DNA of 64,000 bases from Perognathus longimembris pacificus (GCF_023159225.1 NC_063167.1:19037360-19101359), one strand, 5' to 3'. Positions 41,791 to 56,742 are shown, numbered from the stretch's first letter. Numbers and translations are program-made. Notes: a model not told the origin generated them from the letters alone.

Positions 41791-42929
41791 AATTCCAATC
41801 CACACATTTATTGGCCGGCTAGGCTTCTATTCCTGAAGGGAATAAGGGTCCTTAGTTGGACATCCTTGGGCCTCCACAATTCAGTTAATTCCATTTGAAT
41901 TTGTAACCACACTGAACCAGGTTGGGGAAGAGGGGTAGAGATCCGTGCTACTCCAAGAATAAATAAAATAAAAAATACCAAAAAAAGGAAAATATTTAAT
42001 TGGCATTATTAATTTTGTCATTATTAAAAACTGCTATTCTAGAGATTGGGATTCATATGCACAACACTAAAAATTTGCAACAAGTACTAAGACCAAAACA
42101 TGGTGGCCAGATTCAGTCTGAAAGTATTCTTACACAGAAGCCAGTTACACAATCCAAATGAACTCAAGAAGGCTCAGAGAGTCAAAGAGTTAAAATATTT
42201 TCAATCAGCCTATGACCAGAAAACCTCATGAAAAATGGAAAAGCTCTGCATACATTAGTTACAAACTACTTTACCTGAAAATTTTAATATCTAGACTATT
42301 TGTTATCATATCTGAAAGTGGCCATTTAGAAATTGCTTTGAGGTCTACAATTACTATGTCATCAGAGATGATGGTTTCAGTGTTCAGGAGATTAACACAA
42401 GGTTCTCCATAGTTTACTGGAGACTTTGGTTGTAGAGTTACCCAAAAAGTTAAACACCTGAATGTTCTAACCCACAAACTAGCAAGCAGTGTTCTTTAGA
42501 GCAATTATCCACAACAAGCAGACACTCTATTGTCTTACTTTTCTGAATGACTGACTAGATTGGTTTTCAAAAGAAAGAAAAGGTTCGTCTTTCAACTAGA
42601 AAGTGATAAAGGTTTCCATAAACATAGCTTTAGCCAGGTGTCACCCTAACCAACAGGCAGAGTAAAGCAGCATTAAGTATAAAATCAGCAGAATACAACC
42701 CCAAAGCCAACTAGCAGTTTAATGGTCTTCATCCACAAGAGGATGGTGTAGGCCAACATAGTGGCTTGACATTACTGAGCAGCCAGACTTCCTTTATCAC
42801 TATAGATACAACTAAAATCAAATATAGGCTAGTATTTCACTACCCCAAAGCTTCCCAGAAGAAACTAGAACATCAATTTGAAGAAGTTTCACTTATCTGT
42901 ATGAAGATCTCAGAATCTTAGCAAAAAGT

Positions 42930-43045
42930 CAGTATTCTGGACTACAGGTATAGCTTAGTGGTTAAAAAAAAAAAAAAAAAAGTTGCCTAGCACATACAAG
43001 CCCTGGGTTTGATACCCAATACCACAGGGGGATGGGGGGGGGGGG
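42930..43045 (+). mobile_element. ID-like SINE interrupted by an A run
   Basis: ID body split by 18 A residues (42964-42981) and followed by an oligo-G run. Confidence 0.65.
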
Positions 43046-43254
43046 GCAGAGGGTAGTTGAGAGGAGCATAGGGGAGTGAAGTGGTAGGGAAAGGGGAACA
43101 TGGAAGAGTTCAATCCTGAAGCCTAATCTCCTCTGGACACATACTATAAAAGGGCTATAAATGATCATTCTCCCAAGACAACTAAATATGAAACCTTCCT
43201 TTACAAAAATAAATACCAGGTCCAAACACAAAGTTTTTATCATTTAGAAAGCAT

Positions 43255-43650
43255 GTCTTAGTCTCCCTGATATGTGGGTGTTAGAATCAAATTGCAAAGA
43301 GACATGACAAAGCAAACAGGACCCAAGACCAAAAAAGGACAGTTTAGGGAGAAATGCACCAAAAGCTAAGACCCAAGCACTACTTCACACACATACCTAA
43401 AATAATATATAGAGACTGAAAAAAAAAACTCCAAAGATAAGGAAACAAAGAATCTCCTCTTAGTGTTATACTATTTAGAGGACCCTATATTCTTTATCTC
43501 ACACATGGTGTATACACATGCACATCTGAGGGAAGCTGGGAAGAGGGTACAGAATGAATGGAAAGCAGGTTTAAAAATACAGTAGAAATCATGTCTAACT
43601 AATAGCAGTAATTCAGTTCCACCATTTTATCTCTCATAATTCCAATGATT
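43255..43650 (+). mobile_element. L1 3' region relic (tentative)
   Basis: 'gtctccctgatatgtgggtg' and 'acagtagaaatcatgtct' match wording in the L1 copy at 60746-60802. The middle is not recognisable. Confidence 0.4.
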
Positions 43651-44283
43651 CTTCTGTACAAACTTCACAGTGATCAGGCACATGTCTCCTAGCTAATGTG
43701 TCTCCTAGCAAACTAGAAACTGGTCACACTCATATCAGATAGTTCATAGCCAGTCCATAGAGGGTCTCACCAATACACTAGCAACTCACTAATAAACAAC
43801 ACTAATTTTTTTCCTCCAACAAATAAAAGTTAAAGACAGTGTTTTGAAGGCAGCATTTCCTCAAAGGAACTGATACAGAGATGATGAGGAAGAAAGAATG
43901 AGCTGGGGATCGGGTAAGAAAAGAAAAGTAACTCCACTCTTTCCATTACATAGCAGGCACATGAAAATCTGCCCTCAGCCCATTCCTCTCATCCAAAAGG
44001 TAGATCATGTTCTCCCCAATAAGCCCTTTGGGAAGGTTAAAACATAAAAACAAGGTTTCTATTTGATCCACAAGCCACTAAGCCTGATCTAAGTCTTTGC
44101 AAGGTCAAAAGATCAAGAAGCAATCAGGTCAAGTTTTAGAACAGCTAGAACTCAAAAGGTATGTTTGATACTTCAAAAGTTTTAAGTGAAAGTAGAAAAA
44201 CAGGAGCAAAACTTTTGACACTTAGTGAAACAGGTGTCAAAAAATAGGAAAATGATACTGAGTAATAAATTTGCTAGTGTGTC

Positions 44284-44285
<2 letters not shown>

Positions 44286-44329
<44 letters not shown>
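44286..44329 (+). repeat. (TG)n microsatellite
   Basis: About 21 TG units. Confidence 0.97.
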
Positions 44330-45119
44330 TTATGGACACAAAAAAATCATTAATTTGATATGAAGGAATGAATGTCTTTTTTTTCTTACCATCAGGTGGG
44401 ATTAGTCCAAATGAATTTAGGGGAAAAAGTAGAACACCAAGTAAGCTTAAAGAAAGAAAGACATTTTAAGGATGTCTCTTGTGGCCTTCCTAATTGTGAA
44501 TTAGAACATGGAACTAGTCACAGAATACAAAATTAAGAAGCTTCAAATGGATCTTTAGATTTCTACCTCTAGAAAGTTGATGACAAAGAAATCCTTTTGA
44601 GAGATTATCAAAGATGCTTGAGGAAGGCTGCTAAGATTCAGCAGGAAGCAGCTGTAGGTAAACACTGCTTTGGATAACATTTAACATAGAGTAACATTGT
44701 CAGTGACAATGAATTAAAAACAAACAAAATCTGTAGGTAAAGAATTAATAGAATTTCAAATTACCTGACAGGAGAGGTGAAGGAAGCAAAGCTTTTCAAG
44801 GAGGGCCAAAGGTGATTTTTTTTTTTTTTTTAATTAAAGCCTAGCTTACAAAACAAGAATGATCCCATATACCTGATCCATTTTAAGGTTCCCTGGGTAC
44901 TAGCACATAACTACTCTCAGGTCTGGAATTGCCTATTGACACCCAGTTTCAACTTTCTTTTAACTCTATGCTTTGTTTGCTTTGTTTTAAACTAAGAATG
45001 CTATTTTCCAGTCAACCAGTGAACTACAATGAAATTTAGATTTCAATTTTACTTCACAATACTATGTCACCCAGAAAACACTATTTCTCCACATTTAAAG
45101 TTTAGGTTTACATCTACTA

Positions 45120-46579
<1,460 letters not shown>

Positions 46580-48225
46580 TTAGACAAGGGTACTGAAGAT
46601 GCTCACAGTCCCTAAAAGTCTTTGATCAAAGTGTTCTGACTACACATCTAGTCAGAGCACTATTATTTATTTGGTAAAAGCCACAAAAAGGCCTAAGGCA
46701 AAGGGAAACACAGATTATCCAATAAAGGCTCACCCGGCTCACCATACATGTCTAGAACTATCCACTTAACCTAAGCCAAGATTTTTAAGGAGGGAAGGGT
46801 ACTAATAATAATTAACTGCTTGCACTGAAAAGACTCTTACTGACAAAGTACCTACAACTAGTAAAACATTCTGCCTATACATGTACTACCTTACCAAAGT
46901 TACTCAAACTGAAACATGAGCTGAGCTATAAATCCCAACTGTGGAGTGCTAGAAGCAAAATCTGCTTCCATTATACACAAGAGTTCCTATTAACCAGTCA
47001 CTTCTCTACCACAACACTATCTATTCCAAGATTTTAGAAAGACAAAAAAAAAAAAAACCATTCATTCATTACTAGAAAAGAAATAAAAATCCTCCATTTA
47101 TTAAAACAACACTTGGTAGTACCATTCAAGTAACTTCACAAACTCATTCCATGTTTTTAAAATGCAGGCATCTAATCCATGAGAACTCTAACTTCAATCA
47201 AAGAAAGGATAGTCTTCCAGTAAAACACTGTATATACAGTTTTGTAGTAGATCACAGTACCTGTGATTGTGGTTACAAAGGAAAATTCCATGAGAACTCC
47301 ATCATGTATGGTTCTGGATACCAGCTTTAGTCACTAAAATGTCCCATCTTATTTCCTCTATGTTTTCTTTGCAACAGCTATTACTCATACAGCAAACTAA
47401 GACATTTGAGACAGTATTTAATCACTGCTTTGGAGCATAAAAAGGCACAAGTGAATTTCTCAGAGCCACAGAATAAAAACACCAGAAAACACAAGATATT
47501 TGCACCCCTCCTAGACAATGAAAGTTTACTTTCCAGTTTAGAACCTGTAGCCGAGTGATGATGAAAGGAAAACTAAACTTTGCCCACTAAAATGCATCCT
47601 GGCTTCCCAAACCTAATTTCTAGGCTTCTCAGAATATTTTAATGAACCCACAGAAACAGCTCTAGAAAGCTATCTCACAGCCTCAGATTACTACCAGGAC
47701 CAAACCAGTTCAATACACACTTTTCAGGCCTTAGCTTATTTTTTGAATCAAACAATAACACTAACTAAGAAAGATACCTGCCCTGACATTTAACTGTACA
47801 GATACCTAAGTTCCCAAAGATGAACTGTGATTAGCATTAGTCAGCTCATGATTAGGGACTCTGGTGTCTTACAAACTTGAGCAAACTGTGGAAAGGGAAG
47901 GAAAGCAAATAAAATAGACAGCCAGATCAGGGGTAAGCAGTGGAGTCAAGAAGCATTGGACTAGAGCATGTTGCTGTGCCCTGCGAGATTCTATTAACCA
48001 TTCTTCAGTCTCATTTTCTTCCTACTGATGAAGAAATAATTTTCAGGTTGTGGTGATGATTAGAAACATTGTTAATGAGTATCTACTACAAATGTATGTC
48101 ATAAAGAAGGATGCCAATAAATGGATTAAGCAGCATCATACTGTGGCAAAATAGTTGTTCAATCATAGAAGGAATACTGAAATAAATGTAACCCATATAA
48201 CATAAAACTAATGATTTTTGTTTTC

Positions 48226-48450
48226 AGCCAGGGGTCAGTGGCTCACGCCTATAATCCTAGCTGAGATCTAAGGATCACAGTTCAATACCAGCCCAGGTAG
48301 GAAAAAATCTGTTATCTCCAATTAACCAGCAAAGGCTGGAAATAAAGCTGTGGCAAATGAAGCTGTGGTAGAGCCCTAGACTTGAGCAGAAAAGCTCAAG
48401 GACAGCACCCAGGCCTTCAGTTGAAACTCCAGGACCAGCACCAAATGAAA
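48226..48450 (+). mobile_element. B1-Geo SINE
   Basis: Dimer with a small deletion in the B1 part. Confidence 0.8.
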
Positions 48451-49367
48451 AAGACTCTCACCAAGAATCAATCATTTATCCACTATTAGCAATAAATCCT
48501 AAACAGATGCTAGCAGGCCCAAAAGTGCCAGAACCCTACATATTTTGCCAAAGAAGTGATAAGAAGATGGACTATTTATTATCAGTGAAGCCAGCAGGAT
48601 TGAAAAACCAAGTTCAGAAGAGATAAAGAAAAAGGAGGTAAAAGAGAAAGGTGAAAACATGCTGATTAGGGACAAGCATGAGTTGCAAAGTTGCTCTGCA
48701 AACTGTGAAGTAAAAAAACTGAACCAAGTTACGTGAGTAGAGACAGGAGCAAACTTAGCTGACCCTTTAACCACCTATGTGCCTTACACAAGACCAAGCA
48801 TTTTTCTCTACTCCAAAACCCACCCATCTACACTCAAGTGTGGTAAGCATTTGAAATGCCACCTAAGGATCTAATCTAATTTCTTTGACTGTGAGCAGGA
48901 CCCAGTGGCTTGCTTCTGAAAAACATAAAGCATGTGATGGGATGTTACAGGAATATGCTACAGAAGTATGTGCCATCTGTTTTGCTTATGTTTTTCTTTT
49001 GCCCTCCTACTTACTCACTTTGAAGACAGTGTTAATGCTAGGCCATCCCAAGAAGTAGCCCATTTGGCAAGGAACTAAAAGATCTCTACCCAACAGTTCA
49101 TTAGGAATGGAGGCCCTCAGTCTCAACAGTCTGTGAAGAAATGGGTCCTGAAATCAGCTATGTGACTTTGGAAGGAGATCCTTCCTCACCCAACTTTGAG
49201 ATAAGTATAATCCCAGGAGAAATGACTTTGGCTTGTGAGGTCCAGGAACACCTTGCCTACACTCTTCATTATTACAGAGTATGTGCTATAGTAAGACAGT
49301 AAGTAACTATTAAAATCATCACTATGTGCACTTCTTCTCTAGTTTGGTTCTCGGAAATACTTTTTTT

Positions 49368-49578
49368 TTTTTTTTTTTTTTTTTTTGCCAGTCCTGGCCC
49401 TTGGACTCAGGGCCTGAGCACTTTCCCTGGCTTCTTCCCGCTCAAGGCTAGCACTCCGCCACTTGAGCCACAGCGCCGCTTCTGGCCGTTTTTCTGTATA
49501 TGTGGTGCTGGGGAATCGAACCTAGGGCCTCATGTATCCGAGGCAGGCACTCTTGCCACTAGGCTATCTCCCCAGCCC
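49368..49578 (-). mobile_element. IDL-Geo SINE, young subfamily
   Basis: Diagnostic CCCGCTCAAGG and GTATCCGAGGCAGG read on the plus strand. Perfect TSD CGGAAATACTTTTTTT at 49352-49367 and 49579-49594. Confidence 0.95.
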
Positions 49579-49613
49579 CGGAAATACTTTTTTTCATTTA
49601 AAAAAAATACTAG

Positions 49614-49850
49614 GGGGCTGGGAATGTGGCATGGTGGTAGAGTGCTTGCCTAGCATGCATGTAGCCGTAGGTTTGATTCCTCAGCACTACAAATACAGAA
49701 AAAGCTGGAAGTGGCACTGTGGCTCAAGTGGTAGAATGCTAGCCTTGAGCAAAAAAACAAAGAAGCAGCAGCCGCTGCCACCGCTGCCACAGCCCCCAGG
49801 GACAGTGCTCAGGCCCTGAGTTCAAGCCACAGGGCTGGAGGGGGGGGGCG
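49614..49850 (+). mobile_element. IDL-Geo SINE with internal GC-rich insert
   Basis: Dimer carrying an extra GCAGCAGCCGCTGCC-type insert in the Geo half (about 49765-49797). TSD AATACTAGGGGG on both sides. Confidence 0.88.
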
Positions 49851-49854
49851 GGAA

Positions 49855-49960
49855 TACTAGGGGGCTTGAACTCAGTGTCTCATGCTCTTGCTTGACTTCT
49901 TCATTCAAGACCAGAGCTCTACCACTTAAACCAGGCTTAAGTTCTACTTTGTGTTCTGGT
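49855..49960 (-). mobile_element. Geo fragment, antisense
   Basis: Diverged 'ggcttgaactcagtgtctc' type right half. Confidence 0.55.
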
Positions 49961-51162
49961 TCTCATATCTAAAACCAAGTAGTAAAAGTGAAATGTTTTC
50001 TAATTGAGGAAAAAGGCAATTACCTGTATCAATTTCATGTTCTCCCCTATTTGTCTAAGAACCTTCAATAGCCCTATTTCAAATTCAACAGAAAATCTCT
50101 AGAGGTAACATCCATAGCACAAGTGAAAACATCCAGACTGGCCAGCCCATTGGCCTGGATACTAGCAGCAGCCAAACTTGCCCTTATGCAATCACCTAAA
50201 TCCAATCACCAAAAATTTAAATTTAATGTATGAGAACATGGTTTGTATTTATTTAACCCATCAAAAATTCTGGAATAAGGACTGGGCTTGGTGGGTTTTG
50301 TTTGGGGTTTTTGTTTTTTGTTTGCTTGTTTTTGTTTTTGGAGGGGGGGAGAGTCACCAGAGGGTTCTGAGGATCGCATCAAAGGCCTCAAACATGCTAC
50401 TGGTTCTACCACCAACAGCAACAGCCCCAGCTCAACACTGCTTTTATAAGAGAAAAAAGCAACCGATCACAGGAAAGGTTGACAAGATACTTTAAGGAAA
50501 GTTTAAGCAATAAGAGGATTAAAAGATTTTACCATTGTTAAGGAAGTTAACAATTGGGGACTAGTCCAAAGGGGAAGGATGGAACCAGATTGTGGGTAGT
50601 TATTCAGTTAGTACATAAAGGAGAGGGCATATTGGTCCGCAAACAAGTCCAACCCTATAAAATCAAGCAAAGACTAAGTTAGCCTTATCACAATTGACAC
50701 TAAAAACATTCAAGTTACTTCTCTAGCTCTAACACTAACCAACTTCTTAGGAGAAATGACTTCCTCTGGTACCAAGCATGCTGACACCATTGAACACAAT
50801 GATCCTGCTCACCTGAGTTATTATTTCAGCCTCATAATCCAATCATTTCTGAAGCAGTATTAAATGTCTGTTCTAAGATGTACAAACTGAGAAAAAGAGC
50901 TTGGGAGTCCCACCATCCCTGGCAATAAAATAGACCTTAAACTTTCTTTGTAGTGTCCCATTAAATAGGATTCCTAATTGCCCCACCAAAAAGGTCTGTT
51001 GTCAAATCATGGAAAGAAAAACAATTTATCCCATCATCTCCTCAACCTAAGTTTTATAAAAGACTTAAATCAGTAAACTTATTCATGAACTTTTGGAGAA
51101 AAAAGTAAGGAATCAAGTACTGGTTCATATGCAATTAGTCACTTGTTAAAAACCTACATTTT

Positions 51163-51371
51163 GGGGCTGGGGATATGGCCTAGTGGCAGGAGTGCTTGTC
51201 TCGTATACATGAGGCCCTGGGTTCAATTCCCCAGCACCACATATGCAGAAAATGGCCAGAAGTGGCACTGTGGCTCAAGTGGCAGAGTACTAGCCTTGAG
51301 CAAAAGACAGTGCTCAGGCCCTGAGTCCAAGCCCCAGGACTGGCAAAAAAAAAAAAAAAAAAAAAAAAAAA
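51163..51371 (+). mobile_element. IDL-Geo SINE with 27-nt A-tail
   Basis: Near-consensus except for a 13-nt deletion in the Geo half (AGAAGCCAGGGAC missing). Uninterrupted A-tail of about 27. TSD around CCTACATTTT. Confidence 0.94.
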
Positions 51372-51552
51372 CAACCCTACATTTTACCTAGAAGAAACAC
51401 CTTTATTCCATCAAACAACAATAAAACACTACCCAAAGCTGCTACACTAATACAGTCTATAAACAAATAAAAAGCTGAGAACATGGAAAACCTCTAAGGC
51501 TTCTCTGTTATTTTAAGTAACACAGTGATGGAGGGGTGGAAGAGGGACCCAC

Positions 51553-52070
51553 TGGGCACCAGTAGCTCACACCTGTAATCTTAGCTACTCAGGAGGCTGG
51601 GATCTGAGGATCAAGGTTTAAGGACAGACCAGGCAAAGTCTATGAGACTTATCTCCAATTAACCACCAAAGAGCCAGAAACAGAGTTGTGGCTCAAGGGG
51701 TAGAGCAGCAATAGCCTTGGGCACAAAAGCTCAACAACAGCACCCAGGCCCTGAGTTCAAGCTCCAGGACCAGCACACCACACCCCCCCCCCCAAAAAAA
51801 GGGCAAATAAATAAATTTAAAATAAATAAATGCTGGGTGCTGGGTGGCTCATAACTGTAATCCTAGCTACTCAGAAGGCTGGAATATTGAGGATCGTGGT
51901 TCAAAGCCAGCCCAGGCAGGAAAATCCCCATGAGACTCTTATCTCCAATTAACCATTCAGAAACCAGAAGTGGGGCTGTGACTCAAACTCAAAGTGGTAG
52001 AGCACTAGTCTTAAGCAAAGGAGCTCAGAAACAGCACCCAGGCCTGGAGTTCAAGCCCCACAACCAACAA
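51553..52070 (+). mobile_element. Two B1-Geo SINEs
   Basis: Copies at about 51553-51790 (C-run then A tail) and about 51833-52070 (ATGC/ATGA tail). Confidence 0.82.
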
Positions 52071-52266
52071 ATGAATGCATGCATGAATGAATGAGAATAT
52101 AAATAAGAATCATAAAGACGATTTTAAACCACAGCTGTGTAATTTTTAAGCCTTCTTTGCCTCTATTTTCTCACCTCGGAAATGGATTGCCATGACATTA
52201 AATGAGATAAGGTAACAGTGCTGAGGAGTTCATAAGAGCCACTCAAAGAGTCAAATGTTATATAAG

Positions 52267-52400
52267 AGGAGTACATACGCTTATAATCCAACCACTTAGG
52301 AATCAGAGGCAACAGGAAGGATCACAGGTTTAAGGTCAGACTAGGCAAAGGAAGCATTAGAGACTCTTCTCAAAAACAAAACTTAGGCAATTAGTAATTC
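52267..52400 (+). mobile_element. B1-like relic
   Basis: Diverged B1 body ('cttataatccaaccacttag'). Confidence 0.5.
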
Positions 52401-53133
52401 AGCTAGTAGGTAGGGTGAGCATAGCCTGATGAGTGACCCAGGACACTTTAATACAAATAAAAATAATAATAAATAAAGTTAACAACACCAGCAGAACATC
52501 ACAACCTTTGCAGAAACTGCAAAGTAGGGAACTATTAAGGCCTGACCATACCAATATCAATATCTACATAGGGAAGTATCAATGCCATTTTCTAATGGGC
52601 ACTCCAACAACTGCTCTACTCAAAAGAAGTTAAGACTTTAGTTAACTGCTTACACATGCAACATAGGCTACCAGAACTCTCAAGGGTAGAAACTTAGTTT
52701 GTTAAGTAGCAATACACACAGAGATGCTACAACCACAAGCTTGATCAGGGTTGATGATGTTACCTGACATCTCAAATTCCCAATGCAAGTTTAGTGTCAC
52801 TGGAATGTAATCAATAATCAAATGACTAGTAGTTAGCTGGGATGATAGAGCCAACAAAAACAAATTTTAATCACTTATTTGTATATTCTCATCATACTAT
52901 CAGTACATTAACAGGTACTAACATTGATTCAGAGAATCTTCCAGAACTGACTGAAGTGACAACTACTAATAATCATAGGATCTGGTCTGACCCATAACTT
53001 CCAGCATCCAGCTTTCAGTGGAGCTTCCAGAAGTCTCTTCTCAAAACCTTAACACCTTCCGGACTTATGTAGTCCTTCCATACCTCAGACTGTTGTAAAT
53101 CAAGTGACATAGTATACAAAGAACTTTCACATA

Positions 53134-53345
53134 AGCCAGGAACTGGTGGCTCAAATCTGTAACCTTAGCTACTCAGGACTGAGATATCAGGATGAAGATT
53201 CAAAGCTAGCCTAGGCACAAAAGACCCTGAGACTCTCATCTCCAATTAACCAGAAAATGGGAAGTGGAACACTAGCCTTGAGCAAAAGAGCTCAGGGACT
53301 CTGAGTTCAAGCCCCATGACTCGTCCCCCTCACCCCCCAAAACTT
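53134..53345 (+). mobile_element. B1-Geo SINE
   Basis: Dimer with shortened Geo half. Confidence 0.8.
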
Positions 53346-53755
53346 TCATAAATATTGTAACATATACTGATTTAAGTTATCACTAAAGTTTATCAAAGTT
53401 ATATCTTATTAAAATAAAACATAAGGCCTTAGATAACAGGTCAGAGATTGAGGAGAGGGAGAAACAAAGGGGGAGAGAGATCAACAAAAAAAATTTCAAT
53501 AGAAGACTAGATTCAAAACTTTGAACACAAATTAAATATTCAATAATCAGTTAACTGTGGTACAATAACTAGTCATAATGACAGTATGCAATTTTCGTAA
53601 AGTAAAATTAAAGTGTAAAGGTAAAATACAAAATTATACATGTAAAGACTGCTTCTCTTTGTGGACCATTTTTGGATCAAGATGGAAAAGAAAAAGAAAA
53701 ATAGGTGCTGTGTTGGTGTGGTAGGATTAGGAAGTACTTGTTATGAAAACTGTTG

Positions 53756-53990
53756 TTATGGCCCAGTGCTAGTGGCACACATCTGTAATCTTAGCTACTC
53801 AAGACTGAGATCAGGAGGATCTCAATTCAAAGGCATGTTGGAGCTTGGGTAGAAAAGTCCAAGAAATTCTATCTCCAATTAACTACCAAAAACCCAACTA
53901 GATAGAGGCAAAGCTCAAATTATAAGGTGCCAGCCATAAGCAAGCACAGACTTTGAGGTTAAGCCACAGTACTGGCAAAAACAAACAAAA
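53756..53990 (+). mobile_element. B1-Geo SINE
   Basis: Diverged dimer with A-rich tail. Confidence 0.75.
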
Positions 53991-54184
53991 AAAATATTGT
54001 ATGGTTTACAACTGGCTTTCTAATAAAAATTGAAGTTGGATGGCCTGGAATTCACTGTAAATAAATAAGGAATTTTCTCTTAGACATATTTTATTTCAAT
54101 ATGACAAAATGACAAAAGTTATTACTGGAAATTAAGAGAGCTCATATTGTACTGTTTTAAATGCTTTGCTGTTGTTTTTATTCC

Positions 54185-54262
54185 TCTTTCTCAGGTGGTT
54201 TGAACCCAAGGCCTCATGCTTGTTAGGTAGGTACTCTACCATGCAGCCATACCTCCAGTCTT
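54185..54262 (-). mobile_element. ID SINE fragment
   Basis: Antisense ID body ('gtaggtactctaccatgcag'). Confidence 0.65.
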
Positions 54263-54500
54263 TTTTTTTTTTAATTGTTACTATGAAGGTGATGTACAGA
54301 AAAATTACATTAATAGGAAATGAGTACATCTCTTTCTAGACAATATCATCCCTTCACTCACTCTGGCCCAATTTTTCCCTTCCCATTCCCATCAATAAGT
54401 TGTATAGTTCATTTCAACAGTGTCTAGCAAGTACCACTGCTGCATTTGTCTACCCTTTGTCCCTCCATTTCTGTGCCCCCCTTACCTCCCAAAGACAGAT
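54263..54500 (-). mobile_element. Probable L1 3' region, antisense
   Basis: T run followed by wording ('gaaggtgatgtacagaaaaa', 'caacagtgtctagcaagtac') that I associate with rodent L1 3' UTR read in reverse. A similar style appears at 55865-56010. Confidence 0.4.
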
Positions 54501-54769
54501 AAATGAAGCAAGATAAAAAAAAAAACTCATTTCCATCTCAATTTTCTGAGAAATTACAGGGATGAGCTACTATGCCAGCCTCCAATTCCTTCTAAATTAA
54601 AAAAATAAACATATAAAAACATTTTACTCATCAGCTTATCTTTCAGTTAAGATACATGATATAGTAAATTTTTACTTCATGAGTCTATCCACTAAGAAAA
54701 CCAACTACATTCTCTTTATCCTGTTACTCAGCAAGTATGAAAAATTTTTGGTTTTTGTGTGTATGTTTG

Positions 54770-54968
54770 TTTTGTTTTTTGCCAGTCCTGGGGCTTGAAC
54801 TCAGGGCGTGAGAACTGTTCCTGGCTTCTTTTTGCCCAAGGCTAGCACTCTACCACTTGAACCACACTGCCACTTACGGCTTTTTCTATATATGTGGTTC
54901 TGAGGAGTCGAACGCAGGTCTTCATGTATATGAGGCGAGCACTTTACCACAGGACATATTCCCAGCCC
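54770..54968 (-). mobile_element. IDL-Geo SINE
   Basis: Complete antisense dimer, moderately diverged; forms an inverted pair with the next copy. Confidence 0.9.
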
Positions 54969-55007
54969 AAAGTTTTGTTTTTTAAGTGCATATAAGACCC
55001 ACACTTT

Positions 55008-55200
55008 GGGGCTGGGGATATGGCCTAGTGGCTTGCCTCATATACATGAGGCCCTAGGTTCGATTCCCCAGCACCACATATACAGAAAATGGCCAGAAGT
55101 GGCGCTGTGGCTCAAGTGTCAGAGCAAGAAGAAGCCAGGGACAGTGCTCAGGCCCTGAGTCCAAGCCCCAGGACTGGCCAAAAAAAAAAAAAAAAAAAAA
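55008..55200 (+). mobile_element. IDL-Geo SINE
   Basis: Plus-strand dimer with small internal deletions; TSD AGACCCACACTTT at 54995-55007 and 55201-55213. Confidence 0.94.
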
Positions 55201-55530
55201 AGACCCACACTTTTGTAATTGTGTATTTGTGTGTGCATGCACGTGCACACGCACTCATGCACCTTACAGTAACACAGATTAAACTCAGGTCTTGATCTAC
55301 ACTAGGTAAACCTTCTACTAAAGCCACTCTGCAGCCACACTTCTTTAATCTTGCTACATAGCCCAGGCTTGCCTTGCGCTCTCAATCCTTCCTGAGAGCT
55401 CAAATCACAGGCATACAGGGTACCTTCCCCAGGCAAAGATTCTCTTTAGATGTTTTATTTATGTCATTTAGTTGAATTCAAATCACAGACAAATAAACAA
55501 AAGAAACTATTAAGAATCCATATCTGGTAG

Positions 55531-55717
55531 GGGCTGCAATGTGGCTTAGTGGTAGAGTGCTTGCCTAGCAGGAAGCCCTCAGTACCACATAAACAGAAAA
55601 GGCCAGAGTGGCGCTGTGGCTCAAGAGGTAGAGTGCTAGCCTTGAGCAAAAAGAAGCCAGGGAGAGTGCTCAGGCCCTGAGTCCAAGCCCCAGGACTGGC
55701 AAAAAAAAAAACAACAG
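55531..55717 (+). mobile_element. IDL-Geo SINE
   Basis: Dimer with a deletion in the ID half; TSD TATCTGGTAG at 55521-55530 and 55718-55727. Confidence 0.9.
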
Positions 55718-56019
55718 TATCTGGTAGAACTTTTATTCACAAACAGCTATACAAGGGGGATTTCATTCTGACATTGTGACAAGTCTCCCCATTACTCGGT
55801 GACTTCCATTTCCCCCACACACACTTATACAATTTCAATAGATTTCACTGTCTACTATGGCAACCATATTCACTTTTTTCTTTTTATTACTAAGTAGTAG
55901 TACAAAAAGGCTACAACCCATAAGTCAGGTTACCTTGATCAATGTGACCTCTTCCATTGTTATCCACCTGCCCCCCTCCCATCCCTACTCTCATATTTTT
56001 TTCTTCCCTATGTGTGTGC

Positions 56020-56250
56020 ATGCACACTGGTCCTGGGGCTTGAACTCAGGGCCTTGGGCACTGTCCCTGAGCTTTATTGCTCAAGGCTAGCACTCTACCA
56101 CTTGAGCCACATTTCCACTTCCAGATTTTGGGTGATTAATTGGAGACTTAAGGTCTCATGGACTTTCCTGCCCAGGCAGGCTTTGTACCTCAAACCTCAG
56201 ATCTCAGCCTCCTAAGTAGCTAGGATTATAGATGTGAACCACGGTTCTGG
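56020..56250 (-). mobile_element. B1-Geo SINE
   Basis: Antisense dimer, Geo half then B1 body, well kept. Confidence 0.82.
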
Positions 56251-56460
56251 CTCATATTCACATTCTTTCACCTTTGTTAGCCTAACCTCCTCTAGCCAGC
56301 ACCCACCCCACAACAGTGACTTTTTCATCCCTCTCCCCCATCACCCCATGGACTGACAGCTTTCACTGAGGAACTTTGTGCTGTTTAATTATAGTTGTAG
56401 TGTTTCTCAAAATTACTCACCCTCTTTTTCCCCTTAGTCTCCTATTACAATCAGTCTTCG

Positions 56461-56680
56461 GGGCTGGGAATATGGCCTAGTGGTAAAGTGGTTGCCTCAT
56501 ATACATGAAGCCCTGGGTTCGATTCCTCAGAACCACATATAGAGAAAAAAGCCAGAAGTGGAGCTGTGGCTCAAAGAGGTAGAGTACTAGCCTTGAGCAA
56601 GAAGAAGCCAGGGACAGTGCTCAGGCCCTGAGTCCACGACCCAGGACTGGCAACAAAAGCAAAACAAATTAAAAAAATAT
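56461..56680 (+). mobile_element. IDL-Geo SINE
   Basis: Dimer with A-rich mixed tail; TSD AATCAGTCTTC at 56449-56459 and 56683-56693. Confidence 0.92.
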
Positions 56681-56742
56681 ATAATCAGTCTTCCATTAAA
56701 ATTTAGAATCTGATAATTACTACTTAAAATTGTATTGTATTG

